Shown: in pieces, positions 41,890 to 49,943 of the stretch
How the letters are laid out: every line of letters begins with the position of its first letter
How positions within the stretch are numbered: position 1 is the stretch's first letter
Assembly: GCA_002435755.1 (NCBI GenBank)
Contig: DIYH01000046.1
Span: 232,585 to 296,584 of the forward strand
Direction of reading: 5' to 3'
Origin: Flammeovirgaceae bacterium UBA6059
GTDB lineage: Bacteria > Bacteroidota > Bacteroidia > Cytophagales > Cyclobacteriaceae
Length of the DNA: 64,000 bases
Made by a program: the position numbers and the translations under genes
Notes under the pieces: generated by a model
The model's database searches: none
Told to the model about the DNA's origin: nothing
What the model saw: the letters and a program-made list of their open reading frames with translations, nothing else

Positions 41890-42699
41890 TCACGAGACAG
41901 CAAGTAAAGGTTGAGGTTGTCTGTTCACGATTTGCTCATTGATACTATCCCACAGTGCTATGCGCTTTCTTAATGCTTCTTTTGCGACCATCAATACCTG
42001 TTGCCACTTCCGTTCATCGCGACCACAAAGCTCGCTGATCATTTGTAGGGCCAGAGGGCCATGGTCATCCCCGTCCAGTTCAATATGTCGTTGGAGGTAG
42101 TAGGTTAGCTTGGTGTAACGTTCATTTTTGGTATCAGCGCGTTTCAGAATAGCCATAAACATATCCGGAATGACGTCTTCCCTTCCGAAGGTGAATGCGG
42201 AAGCAATTAAGTGAGACTGCCCAGCTTCAATAGTTAAAAACGTATAGGATACAAAATCCATAACACCCTGGGCAATCTCAATTTCATTCAAAGCGTGGTT
42301 AACCCTCTTACCTTCGTTGACCCAAAAAATGAATTCAACTATAGGTTGAGTATTGGCACCAAGTTGTCTCATAGCATCCAAATACATCTCAAAATGGCTT
42401 TGGGCCTCTCCAGCTTCATTCACATCGCTTTCTTCTTCGTGAATGATCCCATTGATAAATCGAGCAACGCAAGAACTTGCATTAGGTATCCAGGGGACTT
42501 GTACACAAGTCAACTTATGCTGGAGCGCCTTGAGCAACGACATAAAATCCCAAACGGCAAACACATGATGCTCCATGAAGACTTTGATGTCTTCTACAGT
42601 TTGGAGGCTTTTGTACAGTGAATGATCTCGGAGCTGTGCTCTCAAAGGAGCTAGTTCAATTTCTATCTGTTTGATACGCTTTTCTATATGGGTTTGCAT
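41890..42699 (-). CDS. DUF3050 protein, haem-oxygenase-like fold
   Basis: About 269 residues from the ATG at 42699. It is soluble and all-helical. Conserved polar positions are consistent with a haem-oxygenase-like di-iron or metal protein: Met-Glu-His-His-Val-Phe-Ala-Val-Trp-Asp-Phe near the N-terminus, His-Glu-Glu-Glu-Ser-Asp, Ser-His-Phe-Glu-Met-Tyr, and a final Arg-His-Ile-Glu-Leu-Asp-Gly-Asp-Asp-His-Gly. The family function is unknown. The gene ends 2 bases before hemA, which suggests a tetrapyrrole- or iron-related role. Substrate and oxygen chemistry are inferred only. Confidence 0.75.
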   Translation of the reverse strand: MQTHIEKRIKQIEIELAPLRAQLRDHSLYKSLQTVEDIKVFMEHHVFAVWDFMSLLKALQHKLTCVQVPWIPNASSCVARFINGIIHEEESDVNEAGEAQSHFEMYLDAMRQLGANTQPIVEFIFWVNEGKRVNHALNEIEIAQGVMDFVSYTFLTIEAGQSHLIASAFTFGREDVIPDMFMAILKRADTKNERYTKLTYYLQRHIELDGDDHGPLALQMISELCGRDERKWQQVLMVAKEALRKRIALWDSINEQIVNRQPQPLLAVS

Positions 42700-42737
42700 G
42701 TTGAAAGCTTTAGTGAATTTGAATAGGTATTTGAAAG

Positions 42738-42766
42738 GGACCGACAAGCACCTCGCTTATCGGTCC
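42738..42766 (-). terminator. Terminator hairpin downstream of katG
   Basis: GGACCGACAAGC pairs with GCTTATCGGTCC with one mismatch across a 5-base loop. CTTTC follows on the minus strand. It lies 23 bases after the katG stop codon and 39 bases before the DUF3050 start, so it ends the katG transcript. Confidence 0.75.
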
Positions 42767-42788
42767 TTTCTTGAAGACAAATGAGGAA

Positions 42789-45095
42789 CTACATGGCTAG
42801 CTCTACCTCAAACCTGTCAAGGTTCATCACCTTTGTCCAGGCTGCAACAAAGTCACTGACAAATCGCTCCCTTGCATCATCACCAGCATATACTTCTGCC
42901 AGTGCCCTTAGCTCAGAGTTAGATCCAAATATCAAGTCAGCACGGGTAGCCGTCCATTTTACATTGTCAGTTCCTCTGTTGAAACCTTCGAAGACGTACT
43001 TCTTGTCATCCTTGGCTTTCCACTCATACTCCATGCTAAGCAGGTTCCTGAAGAAGTCATTGGTCAGGACTCCTGGAGTCTCCGTGAGAACACCCAAATC
43101 AGAACCATCATAGTTGGCACCCAATGCACGCATACCACCAACCAATACCGTCATTTCTGGTGCGGTAAGAGAAAGCAACTGTGCCTTGTCAATAAGCAAT
43201 TGCTCAGTAGTCAAAGTGTAATCAGTCTTCTGATAGTTTCTGAAACCATCTGCCATAGGCTCAAGCACAGCCATACCTTCTACGTTGGTTTGCTCCTGTG
43301 AAGCATCCATTCTGCCAGGTGTGAAAGGTACATCTACCGTAAATCCTGCCTCCTTGGCTGCCTCTTCTACTGCAACATTTCCTCCTAGTACTATAAGATC
43401 AGCAAGAGAGATTTTCTTACTATTCTTATCAAAATCAGCCTTTAGCTTCTCGTAGAACGCCATTACTTTCTCTAGCTGCTTTGGGTTGTTTGATTCCCAA
43501 TTAGCTTGGGGGGCGAGCCTGATCCTAGCTCCATTTGCACCACCTTTTCTATCTGAATTTCTATAAGTAGCTGCCGATCCCCAGGCTGTGGTTACCAATT
43601 CGTTGGTCGTCAATCCAGAATTGAGGATTTTGGATTTCAATGAAGCTATGTCCTGTCCATTGACTAGATCATGATTGACCGCCGAGATGGGATCTTGCCA
43701 TGAAAACTCTTGCTGAGGAACTTCTGGTCCTAAATAAGTAGACCTGGGTCCCATGTCTCGATGCGTCAATTTGAACCATGCTCTGGCAAATGCTGCATCA
43801 AACTCTTCAGGATTCTCATAAAATCTTCTTGAGATCTTTTCATATTCAGGGTCTTTGATCAAAGACAAATCCGTGACCAACATGGTAGGCTTGTGCTTCT
43901 TGTCAGGGTCGAATGCATCCGGATACATTTTCTTAGGATTCACCGCTTCAAACTGCCATGCACCACCGGGACTTTTGACAAGTTTCCATTCGTTTTCGAA
44001 AAGTCCTTCGAAAAAGCCATGGCTCCATTCTGCAGGAGTTTCAGTCCAGATCACCTCAAGTCCGGAAGTAATGGCGTCCGGGCCTTTGCCCGATTTGTAG
44101 TTGCTTGACCAACCAAGACCCTGCTCTTCGATACTTGCACCTTCAGGGGCCGCACCGAGGTGCTCTTCACCACTCGCTTGTCCATGCGTCTTGCCTAATG
44201 TGTGACCACCAGCAATCAGAGCTACAGTTTCCTCATCGTTCATACCCATTCGGCCAAATGTCTTTCGGATATCATGGGCCGCCGCTACAGGATCCGGGTT
44301 ACCATTTGGACCCTCAGGATTTACGTATATCAATCCCATTTGGGCAGCTGCCAAAGGCTTTTCGAGCTCTCTCTCATCATCAAACCTCTCGTCACCCAGC
44401 CATTCGCTTTCTGATCCCCAGTATACATTCGTCTGAGGCTCCCAAGTATCTACTCTTCCACCGGCAAAGCCAAGTGTTTCAAATCCCATAGACTCAAGCG
44501 CAACATTTCCTGTTAGTATCATCAAATCAGCCCATGATATCTGCTGACCGTATTTTTGCTTAATAGGCCAAAGCAGCCTTCTGGCTTTGTCCAGGTTGGC
44601 ATTGTCAGGCCAGCTGTTTTGTGGGGCAAATCTCTGCTTACCTTCTCGCGTACCTCCACGACCATCACCGGTACGGTAAGTTCCGGCACTGTGCCAGGCC
44701 ATTCTTATGAAAAGTCCGCCATAGTGCCCAAAGTCGGCGGGCCACCACTCCTGCGAATCTGTCATCAACGCTTCCAAATCCCTTTTCAAAGCGTAGTAGT
44801 CTAGTTTTTGGAATTCTTCTTTGTAGTCAAAGCCCTCGCCAAGAGGGTTAGACATTGGTGCATTTTTCCGCAATACAGTCAAGTCCAATTGATTAGGCCA
44901 CCATTCTTTATTGCTGTTACCTTCACTTTTGGTTACTCCTCCAGTGGATTTATTCATTTTGTCAAATCCAAATGGGCAACCTCCTGAAGCTTCTTCTCCG
45001 GTGTTTTCCGGAGAGTTAAAAGCTGAGAGGATGATGAATGCCGCCGTTACCAGAGCTGTAGACAAGGCAGAAATAGTCAATACTTTTTTGTTCAT
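42789..45095 (-). CDS. katG: Catalase-peroxidase with N-terminal export signal
   Basis: About 768 residues from the ATG at 45095. An N-terminal hydrophobic segment (about 5-26) indicates export, unlike typical cytoplasmic KatG. The distal site Arg131-Met-Ala-Trp134-His135 is intact. Tyr257 and Met283 complete the Trp-Tyr-Met adduct, and the proximal His is near 298 in Gly-Gly-His-Thr. A second, inactive peroxidase-like half follows, as usual. It decomposes hydrogen peroxide and has peroxidase activity. It is divergent from oxyR, which presumably controls it. A terminator follows. Confidence 0.95.
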   Translation of the reverse strand: MNKKVLTISALSTALVTAAFIILSAFNSPENTGEEASGGCPFGFDKMNKSTGGVTKSEGNSNKEWWPNQLDLTVLRKNAPMSNPLGEGFDYKEEFQKLDYYALKRDLEALMTDSQEWWPADFGHYGGLFIRMAWHSAGTYRTGDGRGGTREGKQRFAPQNSWPDNANLDKARRLLWPIKQKYGQQISWADLMILTGNVALESMGFETLGFAGGRVDTWEPQTNVYWGSESEWLGDERFDDERELEKPLAAAQMGLIYVNPEGPNGNPDPVAAAHDIRKTFGRMGMNDEETVALIAGGHTLGKTHGQASGEEHLGAAPEGASIEEQGLGWSSNYKSGKGPDAITSGLEVIWTETPAEWSHGFFEGLFENEWKLVKSPGGAWQFEAVNPKKMYPDAFDPDKKHKPTMLVTDLSLIKDPEYEKISRRFYENPEEFDAAFARAWFKLTHRDMGPRSTYLGPEVPQQEFSWQDPISAVNHDLVNGQDIASLKSKILNSGLTTNELVTTAWGSAATYRNSDRKGGANGARIRLAPQANWESNNPKQLEKVMAFYEKLKADFDKNSKKISLADLIVLGGNVAVEEAAKEAGFTVDVPFTPGRMDASQEQTNVEGMAVLEPMADGFRNYQKTDYTLTTEQLLIDKAQLLSLTAPEMTVLVGGMRALGANYDGSDLGVLTETPGVLTNDFFRNLLSMEYEWKAKDDKKYVFEGFNRGTDNVKWTATRADLIFGSNSELRALAEVYAGDDARERFVSDFVAAWTKVMNLDRFEVELAM

Positions 45096-45183
45096 GGGTC
45101 TCAATTTTGATTTGAACAAAAATTGAAATCCTTACTATATTTATCAAATTGATAATCGTTGCATCGTTATTTAAAAATTAAAT
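45096..45183. promoter_or_regulatory. katG-oxyR divergent promoter region
   Basis: An 88-base A/T-rich gap contains the palindrome TATCA-AAT-TGATA (about 45142-45154) followed by a direct repeat ATCGTT-GC-ATCGTT up to 45172. These are candidate OxyR contact sites controlling katG and oxyR together. The classical spaced ATAG-type half-sites are not clearly seen. Confidence 0.5.
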
Positions 45184-46116
45184 ATGACCATCCAGCAACT
45201 ACAGTATGTGGTAGCACTCGATACCCATCGACATTTCGTCAAAGCAGCGGAGAGCTGCCATGTAGCACAACCCACGCTGACACTCCAGGTAAAAAAATTA
45301 GAGGAACAGATGTCGCTGGTATTGTTTGATAGAAGTACTCAACCACTAAGACCTACAGCTTTGGGAGAAGTTTTCATCGCTAAGGCACGACAGATCCTCC
45401 GCGAGATTGAGCAGCTCAAAGAGTTGGTGAACGAAGAACGCAATCAAATGGATGGCGTGTATCGTGTTGGGGTAATACCCACACTTGCTCCCTACCTATT
45501 GCCTTTGTTTGTTAAGGATTTCATGCAGCAGTTTCCTAATACCAAGCTCGAAATACAGGAACTGCAGAGTGCTGTGATCATGAAAGGACTGAAACAGGAC
45601 ACCCTGGATATTGGTATCCTGGCTACTCCTTTGAATGAACCTGATATTAGAGAGATACCTGCGTTTTATGAGCCTTTTCTGGTTTTTGCTGACACAGAAA
45701 ATGATATTCTCAGGAACGATGAGAACATAGCCACCGATGAGTTAAGCGCTGAAGGCCTCTGGCTACTAGGACAAGGTCATTGCTTTCGTAATCAGACGTT
45801 AAACGTATGCCGTTTTGAAGAGCTGGAGAATGAACGTAACCTAATGATGGAGGGAGGGTCTATTGAGACACTTAAGAAAATGATCAAGGAGATATCAGGG
45901 TACACTCTCATCCCTGAACTATCTTTTGACGAGCACCACGACAAAGGCCATGTGTTGAGATTTAGTGAACCTCAACCGGTCCGCGAGATCAGCATTGTGG
46001 TACACAAAAGCTTTACCAAAGAGCTCCTGGTTTCTGAACTGAGAAGATCAATTATAGATCACACACCATCTTCCTTTAAGAAAAATACAAGGTTTGTGAC
46101 AGTCAAGTGGAGGTAG
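45184..46116 (+). CDS. oxyR: LysR-type hydrogen peroxide regulator
   Basis: 310 residues. N-terminal LysR HTH (Ala-Ala-Glu-Ser-Cys-His-Val-Ala-Gln-Pro-Thr-Leu) and a C-terminal effector domain. The two redox cysteines are Cys200 and Cys209 in Gly-His-Cys-Phe-Arg-Asn-Gln-Thr-Leu-Asn-Val-Cys, with the same spacing as OxyR Cys199/Cys208 of Escherichia coli. It therefore senses peroxide by disulfide formation and activates katG, from which it is divergently transcribed. Confidence 0.95.
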   Translation: MTIQQLQYVVALDTHRHFVKAAESCHVAQPTLTLQVKKLEEQMSLVLFDRSTQPLRPTALGEVFIAKARQILREIEQLKELVNEERNQMDGVYRVGVIPTLAPYLLPLFVKDFMQQFPNTKLEIQELQSAVIMKGLKQDTLDIGILATPLNEPDIREIPAFYEPFLVFADTENDILRNDENIATDELSAEGLWLLGQGHCFRNQTLNVCRFEELENERNLMMEGGSIETLKKMIKEISGYTLIPELSFDEHHDKGHVLRFSEPQPVREISIVVHKSFTKELLVSELRRSIIDHTPSSFKKNTRFVTVKWR

Positions 46117-46205
46117 GATAGCTTCGTGGCTTGATAGCTTTTAGTCAATCTAAAAAAAGGACATCAAGAACAACCCCATCAGAACGTAGCAGTAAGAGCA
46201 GGTTT

Positions 46206-46251
46206 GACAAAATCCTTTTTGTCTTCATTAATGACAAAAAATATTTTGTCA
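46206..46251 (+). promoter_or_regulatory. Tandem palindromes GACAAAA-N4-TTTTGTC
   Basis: Two near-identical palindromes lie upstream of the GTG start at 46285. The first has 7-base arms at 46206-46223. The second, TGACAAAA-AATA-TTTTGTCA, has 8-base arms at 46232-46251. Their centres are 27 bases apart. The repeated, spaced arrangement strongly suggests cooperative binding of a dimeric regulator controlling the gene at 46285. The motif was not found elsewhere in the window by eye. Confidence 0.6.
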
Positions 46252-46284
46252 GGTCAACTCAAGTCAATTGTCTATCATTAGCCT

Positions 46285-47463
46285 GTGAAAAATCAGGTAC
46301 GTGTCACACTAGCCTATCTTTTTATAGCTGCCCTATTGGGTTGGCTACTCCGGTCGGTGCAGTCGGGTTGGCTCTTATTCAACTTTAAGTACCTGCTTCA
46401 TACCCACTCACATGTAGCATTAATAGGTTGGATCTACAATGGGTGTTATCTATTGATACAGCATACTATCCTGGAAGAGAAATCCAATTCAAGTTGGTAC
46501 AACCGACTCTTCTGGCTTACACAAATCACAATATTGGGTATGCTGTTATCCTTCCCTTTTCAAGGGTATGGTGCTATATCCATCACCTTTTCGACACTCT
46601 ACATTTTCGCCTCTTATGCGCTCGGCTGGAAGGTTTTTCGAGATGCTGGTAAAGTCACTTACCCAGTACGGATTGCACTGAGAGTTAGCGTGGTTTTTCT
46701 GTTTCTGAGCAGCATTGGTCCTTTCGCTTTAGGCTACTTCATGAGCCAGGGAATGGGGGATAGCATCTATTACAAGCTGTCGATCTACTGGTTTCTTCAT
46801 TTCTTATACAATGGCTTCTTTTTATTCATCATGGTCGGTTATGCATTCGAGTACTTCCCGCCTCGTAGATACATTATGGTCATAGTTTGGAGCATTGCAT
46901 TATCCACCTTTACCCTGTTTCTCCTATCTGCTTTATGGACCAACCCTCCCACTTGGGTCTATATCATCTCGTTTATCAGCAGCGCTATCCAACTGCTTGC
47001 CTTTGGATATTGGATAGCTGTAATTCGGCCAACAACAAAAAAATCCGCAATAGAATATTGGGCCGGCCGTATTGCGGTGCTCGCCTTCTTGCTCAAGTTG
47101 ATCTTTCAAGTGGTGGCAAACGCTCCGACTGTACAAGACTTCATCAATACGACAGTCCCATATTCAGTTATCGGGTTTATTCATTTGGTTATGCTCGGCT
47201 TTTTTAGTCTGGGACTATTGACAATTTTGATCCAACGCAAGATATTGATCAATAATAAGGCTTTCAGAACCGGTCTGGTAGTGTTTATCATTGGTATTGT
47301 CCTATCGGAAATCATGTTGTTCTCGCAAGCGATAATAGTTTCGAGCAGCTATCTATTGTTTACGCATTTTTTCGAGCAGCTTACAGCTGTAAGTACATTA
47401 TTGCCTATCGGAATCTTGTTTTTGCTGCTAAGCCAATTCTTACCAAACAGGGAACAAGGTTAG
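46285..47463 (+). CDS. Polytopic membrane protein with conserved histidines (haem-copper oxidase-like or NnrS-like)
   Basis: 392 residues, GTG start, about 11-12 transmembrane helices. Histidines lie at the membrane in His-Thr-His-Ser-His-Val-Ala-Leu-Ile-Gly-Trp (about 39-49), Trp-Phe-Leu-His-Phe (about 172), Phe-Ile-His-Leu-Val-Met-Leu-Gly-Phe-Phe (about 290) and Thr-His-Phe-Phe-Glu-Gln. The pattern is reminiscent of haem-copper oxidase subunit I helices and of NnrS, both of which bind haem or copper, but full motifs are not met, so no activity is claimed. It is convergent with the NnrS-like gene, overlapping by 4 bases, and is likely part of the nitric oxide/nitrous oxide neighbourhood. Confidence 0.6.
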   Translation: MKNQVRVTLAYLFIAALLGWLLRSVQSGWLLFNFKYLLHTHSHVALIGWIYNGCYLLIQHTILEEKSNSSWYNRLFWLTQITILGMLLSFPFQGYGAISITFSTLYIFASYALGWKVFRDAGKVTYPVRIALRVSVVFLFLSSIGPFALGYFMSQGMGDSIYYKLSIYWFLHFLYNGFFLFIMVGYAFEYFPPRRYIMVIVWSIALSTFTLFLLSALWTNPPTWVYIISFISSAIQLLAFGYWIAVIRPTTKKSAIEYWAGRIAVLAFLLKLIFQVVANAPTVQDFINTTVPYSVIGFIHLVMLGFFSLGLLTILIQRKILINNKAFRTGLVVFIIGIVLSEIMLFSQAIIVSSSYLLFTHFFEQLTAVSTLLPIGILFLLLSQFLPNREQG

Positions 47464-48455
47464 ACTTTAGTCATTCTGGTAAGCACCACAGCTCTAATGA
47501 CTGACCCCAAGAAGCCTAAGATCGCCAGCAGGCTAATGATACTTCCTGCGATACGTGACCATTCGGATTCAAAAAGATCACCCAGCACAACTCTGATAAC
47601 CAATCCCACGGTCATGACTACCATCCAAATACCCTCGCCTAGCGGTATCGCATTTACGCCCAGCTTGCTGACTATTGCTTTAGAAGCATTCAAAAAGATC
47701 ATATTGAAAAGAAAGCCCAGAAAAAAGCAATGCAATACAAGATCATAGCTGTAAAAAATGTGATCTGAAAACAGCATGCCTATTGCGGTAGCGACAAGCC
47801 ATCCATAGACGATGACCAGACGATCAGCGGAATCTGCCGACCACTTCAGCTCCAGCCACAATATGCGACCGGCAAGGAAGAGAAGAACAATAGCTGACAA
47901 ATACGTCGCACTGCTGTGAAAAGGTAATCCTATCAAGATGATATACGCCCACATACTGCCCACTACCATTCGGTCATTCATGCGCTCAATGTTCCTAAGC
48001 CTGGTCGCCAATATCATCATGAGTACAAACGCCTGCCAAAATGGAACAGCCAATGGATAGAAACCGCCGAACTGATATTTCACATTGGCTGTAAGCCAGC
48101 ATAATAGACCAATCAATTGAGTGATGTGATAAACCCATTGGGCTTTGTGAAAGGCCCTGACCTCTTGCATGAGCAGAAGTAAAATAGTACCACTTACAAA
48201 CCATAAGCCCCAGGTGTAACCCAGAGCAGCTAGAATTACACCCATTTCCAACATTAATAGTGCTATCACATTTGAAAGAAAGGGTCTGCTCAAAGTACGT
48301 TCAACAGTGATCAATCCACCTGCAAAACCGTTGAGCATCAATACTCCGTGAAGATGAGCACCGGGTAGTGCTACAACTCCAAACTTGGCTAAACCTGTAG
48401 CTAACCCTGCCATCAGTATCAGAGGTATGAAGATGGCAAAAGGTCTGGGGTTCAT
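47460..48455 (-). CDS. NnrS-like polytopic membrane protein
   Basis: About 331 residues from the ATG at 48455, which overlaps the nosY stop codon by one base. About ten transmembrane helices. It has an N-terminal Pro-Gly-Ala-His-Leu-His-Gly-Val-Leu-Met-Leu-Asn-Gly-Phe and a later Val-Leu-His-Cys-Phe-Phe-Leu-Gly-Phe-Leu-Phe-Asn-Met-Ile-Phe. These resemble the haem/copper-binding histidine helices of NnrS, a membrane protein linked to nitrosative stress. Assignment to NnrS is by pattern and locus only. It is the last gene of the leftward nos operon. Confidence 0.65.
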   Translation of the reverse strand: MNPRPFAIFIPLILMAGLATGLAKFGVVALPGAHLHGVLMLNGFAGGLITVERTLSRPFLSNVIALLMLEMGVILAALGYTWGLWFVSGTILLLLMQEVRAFHKAQWVYHITQLIGLLCWLTANVKYQFGGFYPLAVPFWQAFVLMMILATRLRNIERMNDRMVVGSMWAYIILIGLPFHSSATYLSAIVLLFLAGRILWLELKWSADSADRLVIVYGWLVATAIGMLFSDHIFYSYDLVLHCFFLGFLFNMIFLNASKAIVSKLGVNAIPLGEGIWMVVMTVGLVIRVVLGDLFESEWSRIAGSIISLLAILGFLGSVIRAVVLTRMTKV

Positions 48456-49237
48456 CAGAAGTCCTTTTTGTTGGCTGTACGCACAATGAGCCAGGTAGGG
48501 ATGATGCTCCATAGCGACAATGCAGCTACTGAAACTATTACTCCCAGACTAGACCCAAAGAACTTATTGAACAATGCTCCTGTATAGCCGAAAAGAGCAG
48601 CCGTATCAAACTTGAGCATGATAAAAACACGACTCAGGTCGATAGGATTGATCAGAGTGCTCAGCATCGTGAACTTCTCAAGCGGGTAGTCCTCATACTT
48701 GACCAGTGAGATCACCACCACCCCGTCATAGACAATAGCGAAAAAGAGCCATAGAAGTATGGCTAAACCAAAACCCTTAAGCTTATTGTCATTGGCAAGG
48801 CCAAGTAAGTAGGACAAGCCACAAAAAATGAAAGTGAGGAATACGCCCGCAATCAGAAGGAATAAAAAATGCATCAGATAGGCTGACCGAAAGACTCCAA
48901 AAAAGACAAATGGGATCAAAGTACCTACTACAAAACTCGTGCTCAATGACAGTGACAATCCTAAAAATTGTCCCATGAAAATACTCTTACGAGTGATCGG
49001 CTGTGCCAGCAACATCTCCACATAGTCACGGGAGTTGTAGTAGTAGATGATACCATATAGCGTGGCGATCAACGGAATGAGGATGATGATCACGTTGAGC
49101 AGGCTAATGACCGACTTTGAAATGTCACCATTGGCCATGAGCACGCCGACCGATACGATCAGGTAAAAAGCTGTATAGAGTATTAGCCAATTGCTACGGA
49201 TAAGGTCCAAAAAGCCGTATTTCAGTATCTTATTCAT
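48455..49237 (-). CDS. nosY: NosY ABC permease for NosZ copper-site assembly
   Basis: About 260 residues from the ATG at 49237, overlapping nosF by 8 bases. Six transmembrane helices typical of ABC-2 permeases (Leu-Ile-Pro-Leu-Ile-Ala-Thr, Tyr-Asn-Ser-Arg-Asp-Tyr-Val-Glu-Met-Leu-Leu-Ala-Gln-Pro). NosF and NosY form a complex with NosD that delivers sulfide or a copper-site component during Cu_Z assembly. Gene order NosD-NosF-NosY is the standard one. Confidence 0.88.
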   Translation of the reverse strand: MNKILKYGFLDLIRSNWLILYTAFYLIVSVGVLMANGDISKSVISLLNVIIILIPLIATLYGIIYYYNSRDYVEMLLAQPITRKSIFMGQFLGLSLSLSTSFVVGTLIPFVFFGVFRSAYLMHFLFLLIAGVFLTFIFCGLSYLLGLANDNKLKGFGLAILLWLFFAIVYDGVVVISLVKYEDYPLEKFTMLSTLINPIDLSRVFIMLKFDTAALFGYTGALFNKFFGSSLGVIVSVAALSLWSIIPTWLIVRTANKKDF

Positions 49238-49943
49238 GGCTGGTCGTCTTGAGTAGCACATTAGCGATAGCTCGCTCAAGGTTGGTTTCATTCTCCTTGC
49301 TCAAGAGCGTGCTCACACTACCCTGAAAATAGATATGACCCTCAAGCAGGAAAATGATCTCATCAGCAATCTCCTCCACCAAAGGGATAATGTGGGTCGT
49401 GAAGATGATGGTCTTGCCGGCCTTACGCTCTTCATCGAGGTAATCCTTAAGCCTGATGATCGCCACAGGATCTAATCCATTGGTCGGCTCATCCAGTATC
49501 AGGATGTCGTTTTTGAACATGAGCGATAGCATGATGCTTACTTTTTGCATCGTACCGCCCGACAGATTATGAAGGTGCTTGTCAAGATGTGACTCCAGGT
49601 CAAAAAGGTCAACGAATAACCGGGCATCTCCTTTCTGCTCGCGAATGTCCTCAAGCATGGTGATCAACTCACGGGCAGTAAGGTTTTGGGGGTGTCTGGA
49701 AATCTGTGGCAAGTAATCGATGGTACCTCGGTAGTTGCTCTGCCCATTGATCTGCTGCTCTCCGATGTACATCTGACCTGCATTAGGCTTTACCATACCC
49801 ATTAGGCTCTTGATCAAGGTTGTTTTGCCAGAGCCATTGGGTCCTAGCACAGCCACAATTTTACCCTTTGGGATAGTCGCCGAGACCTTATCCAGCACTA
49901 CCAGCTTACCAAAGGACTTGGACAGTTCCTCAAATCTGATCAT
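49230..49943 (-). CDS. nosF: NosF ABC ATPase
   Basis: 237 residues. ABC ATPase with Walker A (Gly-Pro-Asn-Gly-Ser-Gly-Lys-Thr), Leu-Ser-Gly-Gly-Thr-Met-Gln-Lys signature and Walker B (Ile-Leu-Ile-Leu-Asp-Glu-Pro-Thr-Asn-Gly). The alternative LSGGTMQK wording matches NosF proteins. It powers NosD-NosY function in Cu_Z maturation. It overlaps nosD by 4 bases and nosY by 8, consistent with a co-translated complex. Confidence 0.93.
   Translation of the reverse strand: MIRFEELSKSFGKLVVLDKVSATIPKGKIVAVLGPNGSGKTTLIKSLMGMVKPNAGQMYIGEQQINGQSNYRGTIDYLPQISRHPQNLTARELITMLEDIREQKGDARLFVDLFDLESHLDKHLHNLSGGTMQKVSIMLSLMFKNDILILDEPTNGLDPVAIIRLKDYLDEERKAGKTIIFTTHIIPLVEEIADEIIFLLEGHIYFQGSVSTLLSKENETNLERAIANVLLKTTSHE

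Noticed and set aside
41888..41893. Earlier GTG start for hemA
   Set aside because: It would overlap the stop codon of the DUF3050 gene; the ATG at 41887 is the better start and gives the expected N-terminus.
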